Below are positions 26,437-34,366 of a stretch of DNA of 35,395 bases, one piece after another. A model generated the notes under the pieces. The model had not been told where the DNA came from. It searched no databases and saw only the letters and a program-made list of their open reading frames with translations. Origin of the DNA: an uncultured Oscillospiraceae bacterium (GTDB lineage: Bacteria > Bacillota > Clostridia > Oscillospirales > Oscillospiraceae); contig CANPWM010000017.1 in the NCBI GenBank assembly GCA_947584295.1, forward strand, positions 1-35,395, read 5' to 3'. The translations under genes and the position numbers were made by a program. Position 1 is the first letter of the stretch. The number at the start of each line of letters is the position of its first letter.

Positions 26437-26680
26437 AATACGGTTTCGCTCAACTTTTCCGTCCAGTTGAACAGATGAGAGGGGTCACATCAGAAGGAAG
26501 GGAAATTCTGAAGTGGATACATCAAAATAAGAAAAAGCTGCGGGCGGCCCTCGATGGGGAGCGCCACCCTCTATGCAATAAGACTGTCTCGCCATATCTG
26601 TTTTAATGGGCAAGAGACGTTTTTGGGAGGCGCTTGGTTTGAGAGCGAGGCTGATGGTGGAGACATTTACGGATAAACGT
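26437..26680 (+). pseudogene. Decayed second copy of the DUF6809 gene
   Basis: The frame through 26606 reads LFRPVEQMRGVTSEGREILK and KWIHQNKKKLRAALDGE, parallel to IRPVEQMGGLTAEAAAIMKQ and VHENEDKLEERLNEQE of the intact gene. It then runs into unrelated codons and a stop (PLCNKTVSPYLF). A different frame resumes with GKRRFWEALGLRARLMVETF, parallel to EEKRFREAFILGAKLMAEIL. So the middle is lost and the frame broken, and the start region is also degraded. No terminator or ribosome site of the intact copy is kept. Confidence 0.75.
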
Positions 26681-26695
26681 CAATCACTCGTTAAT

Positions 26696-27022
26696 TTATT
26701 GCAGACAGTCGATGATTGCGTTCAGGAGAAAGACGACCTTTTCGCATTTTTCAGAGGAAAGAGTTTTGAGACGGCAGAGAATATATTCCTCAGGTGATTG
26801 TTCTGCCCCGAAGAGCAGGCTGTCGGAAGATACCTGCAGGGCGACGGAGAAAGCCCGGATGGACTCTGACGAAAGACCTGAGCGGCCGCGTTCGACTTCT
26901 TGAATGAAATTCGCACTGTACCCTGTCATGGCCGCTAACTTTTCCCGCGTCAGCTTTTTCTCTAACCTGTGTGCCTTGATTCGCCCACCTACTTCCACGT
27001 TGATATCCTTGACTTCACGCAT
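26696..27022 (-). CDS. XRE-family HTH repressor
   Basis: This 108-residue protein carries a Cro/C1-type helix-turn-helix at about 11-68: VGGRIKAHRLEKKLTREKLA, MTGYSANFIQEVERGRSGLS, SESIRAFSVALQVSSDSLLF. The C-terminal 40 residues are helical (PEEYILCRLKTLSSEKCEKVVFLLNAIIDCL), likely for dimerisation. It starts at ATG 27022 behind AAAGGTGG. Such small repressors typically control genes of the element they sit on. The stretch upstream (27023-27130) is AT-rich and bidirectional, with a TATAAT on the plus strand at 27122; I see no clear operator. Genes it controls are not evident, since its neighbours are pseudogenes. It appears intact. Confidence 0.88.
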   Translation of the reverse strand: MREVKDINVEVGGRIKAHRLEKKLTREKLAAMTGYSANFIQEVERGRSGLSSESIRAFSVALQVSSDSLLFGAEQSPEEYILCRLKTLSSEKCEKVVFLLNAIIDCLQ

Positions 27023-27180
27023 AGCGTCACACCACCTTTATACGTAGTGTAACCCATAAAAGATAATCAAAAAATACACACAAGTTTGTGAAAAAAATAG
27101 TAGCAATACGCCGGGCGATGTGTTATAATAAAAATTGTAAACTTAGTAAATCACTGCTTTATGTCCGAAAATACCAAAAA

Positions 27181-27268
27181 GAAGGGAGGCGCAATCCCAG
27201 CAATACCGCTGGAAGGCCTCCGTGTGCTCCAACAGCTTGCGCAGGACCCGGCGGTCTTAATCGTCCAT
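27181..27268 (-). pseudogene. Relic of a HepT-like (HEPN/DUF86) toxin start
   Basis: An ATG overlaps the end of the MntA-like relic: MDD, then a TAA stop (27259-27257), then in the same frame DRRVLRKLLEHTEAFQRYC before homology is lost. The 'ILxKLLEHxE' opening right after an MntA-type nucleotidyltransferase is that of HepT toxins. Both an early stop and truncation make it dead. The assignment rests on about 22 residues plus context. Confidence 0.45.
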
Positions 27269-27641
27269 AGATTGGCACCCCGCTTTCACGAATTTCACGG
27301 TCAATCCTGAAACCACTGTCGATTTGCCTGACGTCCAACAGATCGACCGGGGCCTCCAGAGATGAGGCCACGTCCTCCAAAAGCCCAAAAAACGCCAAGC
27401 CGCGAAGCCCACTGTCCACAAGGATGTCCACGTCACTGGGCGGCGTCGCGGTCCCTTTCGCGTAAGATCCGAAAAGCACGGCATGTTTGACATCGTTTCA
27501 CTCAAAAATAGGCATCAGGAGCTCCTTCAGCTCGGGGACGGTGTATACACCTTGCTTATGCGGATGCTCCTTCCTCCACGCTAATGCCGACGGCTGGATG
27601 TTTGCCTGCGATGTTATAGCATAAAGGCAAAAAAGCAACTT
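27261..27641 (-). pseudogene. MntA-like minimal nucleotidyltransferase antitoxin, interrupted by a stop
   Basis: In one minus-strand frame there is AITSQANIQPSALAWRKE, VYTVPELKELLMPIFE, a TGA at 27500-27498, then NDVKHAVLFGSYAKGTATPP, SDVDILVDSGLRGLAFFGLL, VASSLEAPVDLLDV and REIRESGVPIYG. GSYAKGTATPPSDVDILVD is the GSxxxGxxxxxSDxDLxV nucleotidyltransferase motif. The in-frame TGA right before the catalytic motif and the lack of a start for the 3' piece indicate a pseudogene. MntA proteins AMPylate and silence the HepT RNase; the partner remnant overlaps its end. An upstream HTH-like region belongs to the same frame. Confidence 0.7.
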
Positions 27642-27655
27642 ATGATCGTGACAGT

Positions 27656-27719
27656 GATGCTATCCAAACGAGCCGTTCCTCTCTGCCGTACATCATCGAG
27701 CAAATCAAAGCTTCAACCG
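27656..27719 (+). pseudogene. Third, fragmentary copy of the DUF6809 gene
   Basis: GCTATCCAAACGAGCCGTTC and CATCATCGAGCAAATCAAAG correspond to GCTATCCAGGATGACCGCTT and TATCATCGAGGAAAAACGCT of the intact gene at 26208 onward. Only about 60 bases of the gene's second half remain, but they are directly followed by the same downstream direct repeat, which supports shared descent. Confidence 0.55.
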
Positions 27720-27799
27720 TGGCCCCTCAAATTCTGCAGGGAGCCCTCTGCAATTTTCAGTAGGGAATAGTATTAACAAGACGAAAGGCAACAAATATA
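27720..27799 (+). repeat. Direct repeat (copy 2) downstream of the DUF6809 fragment
   Basis: GGCCCCTCAAATTCTGCAGG, GAGCCCTCTGCAATTTTCAG, TAGGGAATAGTATTAACAAG, ACGAAAGGCAACAAATATA track copy 1 at 26311-26390, including the terminator-like GCAGGG/CCCTCTGC hairpin. About 75-80 percent of positions appear to match by eye. Confidence 0.8.
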
Positions 27800-27918
27800 C
27801 GCAGGCTGCCGGATGAAGGAAGTCGCGCTGATTATTGCCTGTTCATGCACACAGCCTTGCCAAAAAAGTTGAAATATCCAAGAGTTCATAACATCATATT
27901 GGAGGTGATAGCCAAATC

Positions 27919-27983
27919 ATGAAATTAAATATATAACAGCAAGGGAAGTGATTAAACGAACTGTACAACATACCAAATTGTAA
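27919..27983 (+). pseudogene. Possible frameshifted start of a small HTH protein
   Basis: GGAGGTGAT stands 9 bases before an ATG that stops after five codons. With one base added after codon 3 the reading becomes MKLKYITAREVIKR, a common opening of small excisionase-like HTH proteins in Clostridia elements, ending after about 20 codons. This is suggestive only. Nothing else is coding in 27800-28252, a stretch of low GC that contains the promoter below. Confidence 0.3.
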
Positions 27984-28112
27984 TTATTGCTTTGATAATA
28001 TAACAATCTCAGAAGTAATAACATTTGATTTAAAAGCCATTTTACTCGCCCCTTGCAGGGCAACCGTAAACACAGTATTTATTTCTCCGGCAACACCAAA
28101 ACTGAGCAAACT

Positions 28113-28141
28113 TTCAAATGCGGTTTCAAAGGAACTATAAT
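28113..28141 (+). promoter_or_regulatory. Candidate promoter of the surface protein gene
   Basis: TTCAAA (28113-28118), 17 bases, TATAAT (28136-28141), 112 bases before the ATG at 28253. The -10 is perfect, the -35 fits in four of six. A weaker alternative is TATAAA near 28206. The leader would be about 105 bases, AT-rich, without evident structure. Confidence 0.55.
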
Positions 28142-28252
28142 ATAAGTGTATTTTGTGCTATGGCAATTCGCAGGAAAGTACACATTGATGCAACTAAAAT
28201 ATCTGTATAAAAAGCTCTTGTACAAGTACAATTCAAAAAAGGAGAGACGTGT

Positions 28253-31200
28253 ATGAAATCGAAAAAAGCAGCGCAATTCCTCAGCGTATTACTGGCAATT
28301 TGCATGGTTCTGGTTGTACTTCCGATTCAAGCCGCAGCGGCGGATGATGAAGGAAATAACCAGATCGGTCAGGCGGCGGAGTGGGTCTATACTCCCAACA
28401 CACAGACAAATCTTGTCGCTTCGGCAGGGGCGCCGCATGTTTCGGCATCGGCGGATACACGCTCAAGCATCGGCGGAGCCTCCGACACTGTGCGCGTGCA
28501 TGTAACGGCCACTGATAAGGCCACTGGAAATGAGGTGGATGTTGAAGGAGCCGTTGTAAATCTTTATGTAGGCGGCGACTATATCCGTTCTTCTGAACCA
28601 ACAAACAGCAACGGATATACGAATGTCTCCCTTGCAGGCTTATCAACGGAACAGCGTCTTAACGCGACTGTTTCAGCCAGCAAGGTGGTCGCACGGGGTA
28701 AGGCAATAGATGGTACCGCCCGAGACAAGCTTTTCAATCACTTCCCCAAGGACGATTCCGGCGATTACTACCGCTACACGCTTGAGTTACATTCCGAAAC
28801 AATCGACGAAAACGGAAACTGGATAGGGACCGAGATTCCTGTGGGCAAAGAGTCAGGCAAGACGGACATCGTTTTTGCAATTGACGCCACTGGTTCAATG
28901 GAAGATGAAATCAATAACGTTAAGAATAATATTGCCAATTTTTCGAAAAGTCTCGATGAGCGCGGATTAGATATCAGATTTGCTGTTATTGAGTACAGGG
29001 ATATCACTGAAGACGAGGAGACAATCGTACATAAGGTTTCCGGATCTCAATGGTTTTCCAACAGTGACGATGTTGTGGAAACGCTGACGGCGATCAACGT
29101 TGATGGAGGCGGAGATGCACCTGAAACCCTGATAGACGCTTTGGGATATATTGCGGATAACAACCTGATGCATTGGCGCAGTGATGCGGACCGTTTTGCG
29201 TTTGTCTTAACAGATGCCGATTATAAAGTTGACAACAATTACGGCTACACCAGTCTTGAGGATATTACAAAAAAGCTCAATGATATGCATATTGTGACCT
29301 CCGTTATAACCGACAGCGAAAACCGCTCTGTATACAGCGGCCTGTTTGAGGGCACCGGCGGAATATATGCCAACATCTACTCCTCTTCCTTTGACGACGA
29401 GATGCTGAATCTGGCAAACAGCGTAGTTGAAACCGTCGTCAGGGATGTGGAGTTGGAGCTTCACGAGCCGAGAATGCTTGTCAATATGTCGGTGTGCTAT
29501 TTTGCAGACGATAAGACTTCTAAGTCGGAATCCTATAGAGACTCACTTAAAAAGACTTTAAGCGAGTATGCACACAGACTGGCAGAAACAACAGACGGCC
29601 ATGTTATACTTGATAATGTGCTGCTGTTTTCTACTGACAGCAAAGTGAACTTCTATGATACAAATAATATTGCTTCTATGGCAGATATTCGAATAGAAAC
29701 CGAGGTAGTAGTAGATAACTTTAATGTTCCAATAGGCTCTAACGCTGACGCCAACGGATTTTACACAGATGAAACGGCTGCAGCAAGCAACTCATCTTTC
29801 TCAGTTTCTAATAATTTAGTTGGCAGGCAGGCATTTAAGAGAATTCAATTAAGTGGCACCACGTACAGCTGGAATTTTGATTTTATTGATGATGTATGGC
29901 AATATTCCGCTACAATCATGCATGAATCAGGTCATTATATTCTCGGCTTTTTTGATGAGTATATGGATGGTAATTCTGTTACATGGACTACTGCATATAA
30001 ACCGTATCCCAATTATAATCAGACAAAGAACCATTTTGGGATTATGGATGGATACCATTATGACAAAGACATTGAAATGTCGAGAACTAATACTGAATAT
30101 GCATATTTGTCCTCTGGGGGCATTCGCACATATCAATTTAACTCGTTTGAAGAATCCTGTGAAGACACTTTAGCCGATTTTCTTACAACCGGCACAAATG
30201 TTCTTTTCAGAAATTCTTTTATCGATGAAAAAGGAATAACTCACCGCTATTCATATTATTCGCTTCCGACTAACGGCATCTTTTCTAAAGATGGAGACTT
30301 CAATCGATATAAGATTACATACACAAAGGTGCCTGGCACAAAAGACCGTACAGCAAGTTATTCCTATGCAGGTTTGGGCGAAGGTGACTTTATTTACATT
30401 CCAGCATCCAGTAGCGGAGAAGGCGGTGGCACACGGAGCATAAACGGTGCGGGGCCGTTATCTGGAAGCGTTAACGCAGCCTCCGGAGCAGAGACATCCG
30501 ACGCCCTTGCCAATGTATCTTGGGCCAACGACAGTGAAACGGTTTCACTTACAATTACCCCCGTTGACGGCTATACTTACAGCGTGGAAATGCGTGAATC
30601 CGGAGAGGCATTTTCTGCGGTGGATCTGATTGATAGTTCGGACGTATTGACCGCAAATCTTCCTATTACTAAGGGCGGACTTGCTGAAGTGAGGATCATC
30701 GCAGAAAAGGCCGGGGAAACAAAATACAATACCTATTACGTAGACCGCTCGGTAGATACGGATGTTGGATATATGTATTCTTCTGCCGATAACGGAACAA
30801 TGGCTTATGTAATGGCCGACGAGATGAACTCCTACACGTTTGTCGCAGATAATACAAAATACACCAACGGCGATTACCGCTCTGTCAGCCAGGCAACTCA
30901 CATTATAAGCGACAGCGGGAAAACCATTGACAGCGGTGAGATATACTCTGTCGCCGCTTATCTTGCGGAAATCGACTACACAACCTTGAGCTGGTTCAAG
31001 TTTGCCAACGGTAGCTGGAAAAAACTTGATACTGATTACAGCGAAGAGGAGAACATGAACATTGGCGCCAGGGCTGATCTGGACGGCGCCGGTATGTACG
31101 TTCTTATGGCTAAGCCCGCCCCTGTTGGTGGAGCCGAACCGACAAAGGATCTTCACGTTGTCCCGTTCGATCCTGAAAACGACCTTGACGCCACTGCGAC

Positions 31201-32743
31201 CCTTGCGTTTACCGACCCGAATACCACCAGCAAGTTCTACAATGTTTATTACAGCGATAAATCGTTCACCGACAAAAACGCAGATGGTGTTATAGTACGG
31301 AGCTTCTACGCTGATTTCGGCACTGAGCTTACGCTCAATCTGATCGAACGGAACCGCACAGTATACGCCGCAGTCGAGATCGTCTTGGAGGACGGCAGCA
31401 GATCCCCGTTAAGCGAAGTGATACTTGTCTCAGGTGAGGCCGATTCCGATGGTGATGGGCTACCCGATTGGTATTGCGACAAGTATCTGCTGTGGGACGA
31501 AGGTGATACCTCCAAACCCGTAGCTGAACGCGATCCCGACGGTGATGGCCTCACTAACCTTGAGGAGTACAAGGGAAGCTCTGATCCTACCAATCCCAAT
31601 GATCCTGTGCATACCACCAATATTCCGGTAGCATCAATCAGCGTCACACCTGACGCTGTCGAAATCGCAGTTGGTAAAACTAAGGAAGTCACCGCAACGG
31701 TACTTCCTGAAAGCGCAACAAATAAAAAAGTTCAGTGGTCATCTGAGGATGAGCAAGTCGCTACGGTTTCTGAGACTGGAATAATTCTTGCTAAAGCGCT
31801 TGGAACCACTACTGTTTATGCCGTGACAGCAGACGGCGGTTACTCAGCAGCTGTTAAGGTGACAGTTGTTTCCGGTGTATCTGGTCCCGGCGGCAGCGGA
31901 ACAGTTCCCCCGGCCCCTTCTGCCTATCCCACAACCATCACAAAGCCGGAACACGGCACCGTGAAGGCAAGCCCCGTTTGGGCTGTGACCGGCGAAAAGG
32001 TAACTCTGACCGTGACGCCTGACGACGGCTATGTGCTGAATTCTCTCGTTGTCACCGATAACAGCGGCAAGATTGTAGCTATCAGCGACAACGGCGACGG
32101 GACATACTCTTTCACCATGCCCCAAGGCGGTGTAACTGTAAACGCTACGTTTACGCTCAAGCCCTGCGACGGCGGCGATGATTGTCCGTCCCGCAATTAC
32201 ACCGATGTGGATCATACCGCTTGGTATCACGAGGGCGTGGATTATGCCGTCGCGAACAAGCTGATGGGCGGCAAAGCCGATGGTATCTTCGATCCCAAAG
32301 GCATCACCACCCGCGCGGAAATGGTGACCATACTCTACCGTCTGGATAGTGAATCCACTGTGACAAAGGATGTCAAGTTCGACGACGTTCCCGGCGGACA
32401 GTGGTACTCCGACGCCATCAACTGGGCTGCCGCCAATGAGATCGTGGGCGGTTACGGCAATGGCAAGTTCGGTCCGGACGACACCATTACCCGTGAGCAG
32501 ATGGCCGCAATCCTTTATCGCTACGCCAGCTACAAGGGCTATGACATGACAAAGCTCGCTGATCTGACCGGCTACACCGACGCCGATACGGTGAGTGATT
32601 GGGCAGTCACCGCTATGAGGTGGGCTGTTGCCGAGGGCATCATCAATGGTACAAGCACTACCACCCTCAGCCCCTCCGGCGACTCCACCCGTGCACAGGT
32701 AGCAACCATCTTCATGCGATTCAGCGATAACATTGTAAAATAA
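28253..32743 (+). CDS. SLH-anchored VWA and metzincin-like (CLCA-type) surface protein
   Basis: A 1496-residue secreted protein with a signal peptide (MKSKKAAQFLSVLLAICMVL to AAA, 1-30). An Ig-like region (about 60-150) leads to a von Willebrand A domain (about 206-395) with MIDAS D211-A-T213-G-S215 and D321 in LTDAD. Next, H557-E-S-G-H561-xxx-G565-x-F-D568-E-Y and a Met-turn GIMDGY (M598) form a metzincin-type zinc site; the same HExxHxxxGxFDEY spacing marks the CLCA metallohydrolases, which also carry a VWA domain. Then come beta-sandwich repeats, two DxDGDGL calcium loops (about 1063-1110), a BIG2 Ig domain (about 1123-1205), a TITKPEHGTV-type repeat and three SLH domains (about 1315-1490) binding cell-wall polymer. 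AAAGGAGA precedes ATG 28253. The first two thirds are AT-rich, the SLH end host-like. Protease activity is inferred. Confidence 0.88.
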   Translation: MKSKKAAQFLSVLLAICMVLVVLPIQAAAADDEGNNQIGQAAEWVYTPNTQTNLVASAGAPHVSASADTRSSIGGASDTVRVHVTATDKATGNEVDVEGAVVNLYVGGDYIRSSEPTNSNGYTNVSLAGLSTEQRLNATVSASKVVARGKAIDGTARDKLFNHFPKDDSGDYYRYTLELHSETIDENGNWIGTEIPVGKESGKTDIVFAIDATGSMEDEINNVKNNIANFSKSLDERGLDIRFAVIEYRDITEDEETIVHKVSGSQWFSNSDDVVETLTAINVDGGGDAPETLIDALGYIADNNLMHWRSDADRFAFVLTDADYKVDNNYGYTSLEDITKKLNDMHIVTSVITDSENRSVYSGLFEGTGGIYANIYSSSFDDEMLNLANSVVETVVRDVELELHEPRMLVNMSVCYFADDKTSKSESYRDSLKKTLSEYAHRLAETTDGHVILDNVLLFSTDSKVNFYDTNNIASMADIRIETEVVVDNFNVPIGSNADANGFYTDETAAASNSSFSVSNNLVGRQAFKRIQLSGTTYSWNFDFIDDVWQYSATIMHESGHYILGFFDEYMDGNSVTWTTAYKPYPNYNQTKNHFGIMDGYHYDKDIEMSRTNTEYAYLSSGGIRTYQFNSFEESCEDTLADFLTTGTNVLFRNSFIDEKGITHRYSYYSLPTNGIFSKDGDFNRYKITYTKVPGTKDRTASYSYAGLGEGDFIYIPASSSGEGGGTRSINGAGPLSGSVNAASGAETSDALANVSWANDSETVSLTITPVDGYTYSVEMRESGEAFSAVDLIDSSDVLTANLPITKGGLAEVRIIAEKAGETKYNTYYVDRSVDTDVGYMYSSADNGTMAYVMADEMNSYTFVADNTKYTNGDYRSVSQATHIISDSGKTIDSGEIYSVAAYLAEIDYTTLSWFKFANGSWKKLDTDYSEEENMNIGARADLDGAGMYVLMAKPAPVGGAEPTKDLHVVPFDPENDLDATATLAFTDPNTTSKFYNVYYSDKSFTDKNADGVIVRSFYADFGTELTLNLIERNRTVYAAVEIVLEDGSRSPLSEVILVSGEADSDGDGLPDWYCDKYLLWDEGDTSKPVAERDPDGDGLTNLEEYKGSSDPTNPNDPVHTTNIPVASISVTPDAVEIAVGKTKEVTATVLPESATNKKVQWSSEDEQVATVSETGIILAKALGTTTVYAVTADGGYSAAVKVTVVSGVSGPGGSGTVPPAPSAYPTTITKPEHGTVKASPVWAVTGEKVTLTVTPDDGYVLNSLVVTDNSGKIVAISDNGDGTYSFTMPQGGVTVNATFTLKPCDGGDDCPSRNYTDVDHTAWYHEGVDYAVANKLMGGKADGIFDPKGITTRAEMVTILYRLDSESTVTKDVKFDDVPGGQWYSDAINWAAANEIVGGYGNGKFGPDDTITREQMAAILYRYASYKGYDMTKLADLTGYTDADTVSDWAVTAMRWAVAEGIINGTSTTTLSPSGDSTRAQVATIFMRFSDNIVK

Positions 32744-32754
32744 GACTACGCTTA

Positions 32755-32786
32755 CTGAAGGGCGGGGCTTCGGCCCCGCCCTTCAG
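32755..32786 (+). terminator. Terminator of the surface protein gene
   Basis: CTGAAGGGCGGGG-CTTCGG-CCCCGCCCTTCAG, thirteen pairs, 11 bases after the stop, followed by TTTGTC. Its last bases run into the dispersed repeat. Confidence 0.85.
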
Positions 32787-33030
32787 TTTGTCAAAAAACT
32801 CAAATTCAACGTTTTTCCCGGTGGCATGTACGTCGGGAAAAAGCCCCTTTGGGGCCCCGTGCAATCGAAGATTGCATGGGGAGAAGAGGAGCCGTGCCCG
32901 CGCCTGAGCCCGACCGAAGGAAGGGCGAGGCAAAGCGGCTCGTGTGACAACGATGCAGGGCGACAGCGAGGAAATTGCGCGCGTATTTCGCAAAATTCAC
33001 GCAGAGTTTCCCGCATGTCCCCTATTGTCG
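32785..33030 (-). repeat. Dispersed repeat, long copy (FFPTYMPP type)
   Basis: The first 60 bases (32785-32843), read on the minus strand, match 22136-22199. The rest extends the unit with GCAATC-GAA-GATTGC and GC-rich sequence up to a hairpin at 33032. A minus-strand frame of 77 codons (MRETLREFCEIRAQF... PTYMPPGKTLNLSFL) covers it, but lacks a ribosome site and its end is the repeat, so I treat it as non-coding. The 600 bases from 32787 to 33390 hold this repeat, the hairpin at 33032, and a DUF6076 relic; nothing else is seen. Confidence 0.65.
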
Positions 33031-33031
33031 G

Positions 33032-33068
33032 AAACTCCCGGCCAAGCTTTATGTTTGGCCGGGAGTTT
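33032..33068 (+). terminator. Hairpin with T-tail after the long repeat
   Basis: AAACTCCCGGCCAA (33032-33045) pairs perfectly with TTGGCCGGGAGTTT (33055-33068), then TGCG. It looks like an intrinsic terminator, but no gene precedes it on the plus strand except the repeat. Confidence 0.6.
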
Positions 33069-33190
33069 TGCGTTATTTCGCTACATTAGTCGGTGGCTAC
33101 TCTCTGAACATCTCCACCGTAAAATCTCACGGATGCTTTTCCTCTGCAACTGTCTGAACGCCCTTTCCCCTCTGCCACCGCCTGTTCCGC

Positions 33191-33286
33191 TCAAGCCTTA
33201 AGCTCCTCCAGTGTCATGGTGCTTTTCATGAGGCGGGCGTAGTATTTCTTGTACGTCTTTTTGTAAATCTTTTGGGAGTCATCGTT
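33191..33286 (-). pseudogene. C-terminal relic of a second DUF6076 gene
   Basis: A minus-strand frame ending at TGA 33193-33191 reads DDSQKIYKKTYKKYYARLMK, STMTLEELKA. Without gaps it parallels DDIFKAYRREYKKRFAWIKA, GKIEPSAFYA of the intact DUF6076 protein next door. A stop lies just before it (TAA at 33289-33287), so only about 31 codons are left. It shows that another, diverged DUF6076 copy once stood here. Confidence 0.6.
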
Positions 33287-33390
33287 TTAAGACCTTTTCC
33301 TGAACACCACACAGTTAGCACTGGCGTGACGAGATGCTGAGAGAATACAAATCTCCAGCTCCACAAAGAGGAAGTCACATAGAACAGTAT

Positions 33391-34353
33391 TCATTCTCCA
33401 CTCTTCCCAAGCCACTCCAAAAATTCTTCCTCCGAGATCACCCCCGCCTCGCAGGCGTCCTTCTTCCTCCGGGCCTCCTCGCCCCAAGCGTAGAAGGCGG
33501 ATGGCTCTATCTTCCCGGCCTTGATCCACGCAAAGCGTTTCTTGTACTCCCGGCGGTACGCCTTGAAGATGTCGTCCTCCCCGCGCCGCTTGGTCCACGC
33601 CATGATCGCGCCCACCTCCCGGCAGGTGCGGCCCTTCTTGTCGCAGACCCGGTCGCAATACTCCACGCCCCCGTGTCCCGTCACCGCGAAATACCGCCCG
33701 CAGTTCTTACAGACCCGCATCCGGACCTCACGCTTGACACACTCCCGGACGTGGTAGTCAATGATGTCGTACACCGTCTCTGGCACCAGCACCTCCGCGA
33801 AGTCACCTGAAGGAAGGAGCTCAAAGCTAAGCGGGTATGCCCTGAACCGAAACGCGCTCTCTCCGTCACGCAGATAGTAGTCCGCCATCTTCCGCATGAC
33901 GGGTCTCTGGTCACGGTCCATGTCGAGAACGTTGGCAAACAGCTCCCTGATCTGCTCCTGCATCTGTTTCAGATTCTCTGCCATCCGCAGCAGGGCACTG
34001 CGCTTCAACAGGTTCTCGCTGAAGTTCCCCAACGCCAGTGCCTGCCCGATCCGCCACGTCCAGTCTAAGCGAAGGTGTGAAAAATAGATGTGCCGCTCCT
34101 CCAGCTCCGCCAATTCAGACAGGGCCTCCTGCGCGAACCGCTTGTCCTGGGTCAAGGTCAGCGACCAGAGCTCGTCGGAAATCTTTTTAAGCAGAGGCGC
34201 GAGTGCCTCCGTATCCAAATCCAAAAAGGCAAGCAGACTGCCGGGGAACGGTGACTTCTTCTCGTGGTACTCCAGGGCATCCAAATTTTTTATCGACATG
34301 CCATAGAACTCGGTCCCCTCAGCGATGTAAGTTCTGAAATCGTAGTTGAGCAT
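33391..34353 (-). CDS. DUF6076-type zinc-cluster protein
   Basis: This 320-residue protein starts MLNYDFRTYIAEGTEFYGMS behind GGAGGGG. It is mostly helical, with a cysteine-rich knuckle at about 215-244: C215-x2-C218 (RVCKNCGRYFAVTGHGG), C233-x3-C237 (EYCDRVC) and C244 (GRTC), very likely a zinc site. The tail (WTKRRGEDDIFKAYRREYKK, RFAWIKAGKIEPSAFYAW, EEEFLEWL) is the recurrent ending of DUF6076 proteins, which are frequent on Clostridia integrative elements. Biochemical function is unknown; the zinc knuckle resembles those of nucleic-acid-binding proteins. It is divergent from the HTH gene at 34543 and separated by an iteron-like region. I see no strong promoter on its own strand. A relic of a second copy lies 100 bases beyond its 3' end. 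Confidence 0.82.
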   Translation of the reverse strand: MLNYDFRTYIAEGTEFYGMSIKNLDALEYHEKKSPFPGSLLAFLDLDTEALAPLLKKISDELWSLTLTQDKRFAQEALSELAELEERHIYFSHLRLDWTWRIGQALALGNFSENLLKRSALLRMAENLKQMQEQIRELFANVLDMDRDQRPVMRKMADYYLRDGESAFRFRAYPLSFELLPSGDFAEVLVPETVYDIIDYHVRECVKREVRMRVCKNCGRYFAVTGHGGVEYCDRVCDKKGRTCREVGAIMAWTKRRGEDDIFKAYRREYKKRFAWIKAGKIEPSAFYAWGEEARRKKDACEAGVISEEEFLEWLGKSGE

Positions 34354-34366
34354 GGACTACCCCTCC

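Noticed and set aside
27161-27310. Plus-strand small frame MSENTKKKGGAIPAIPLEGL...
   Set aside because: It is antisense to the MntA/HepT relic and has no convincing independent support; only a GGGAGG lies inside it, not before it.
32783-33016. Minus-strand frame of 77 codons (MRETLREFCEIRAQF...) as a gene
   Set aside because: It has no ribosome binding site, lies over the dispersed repeat, and its end is the repeat core itself; treated as a chance reading of repeat DNA.
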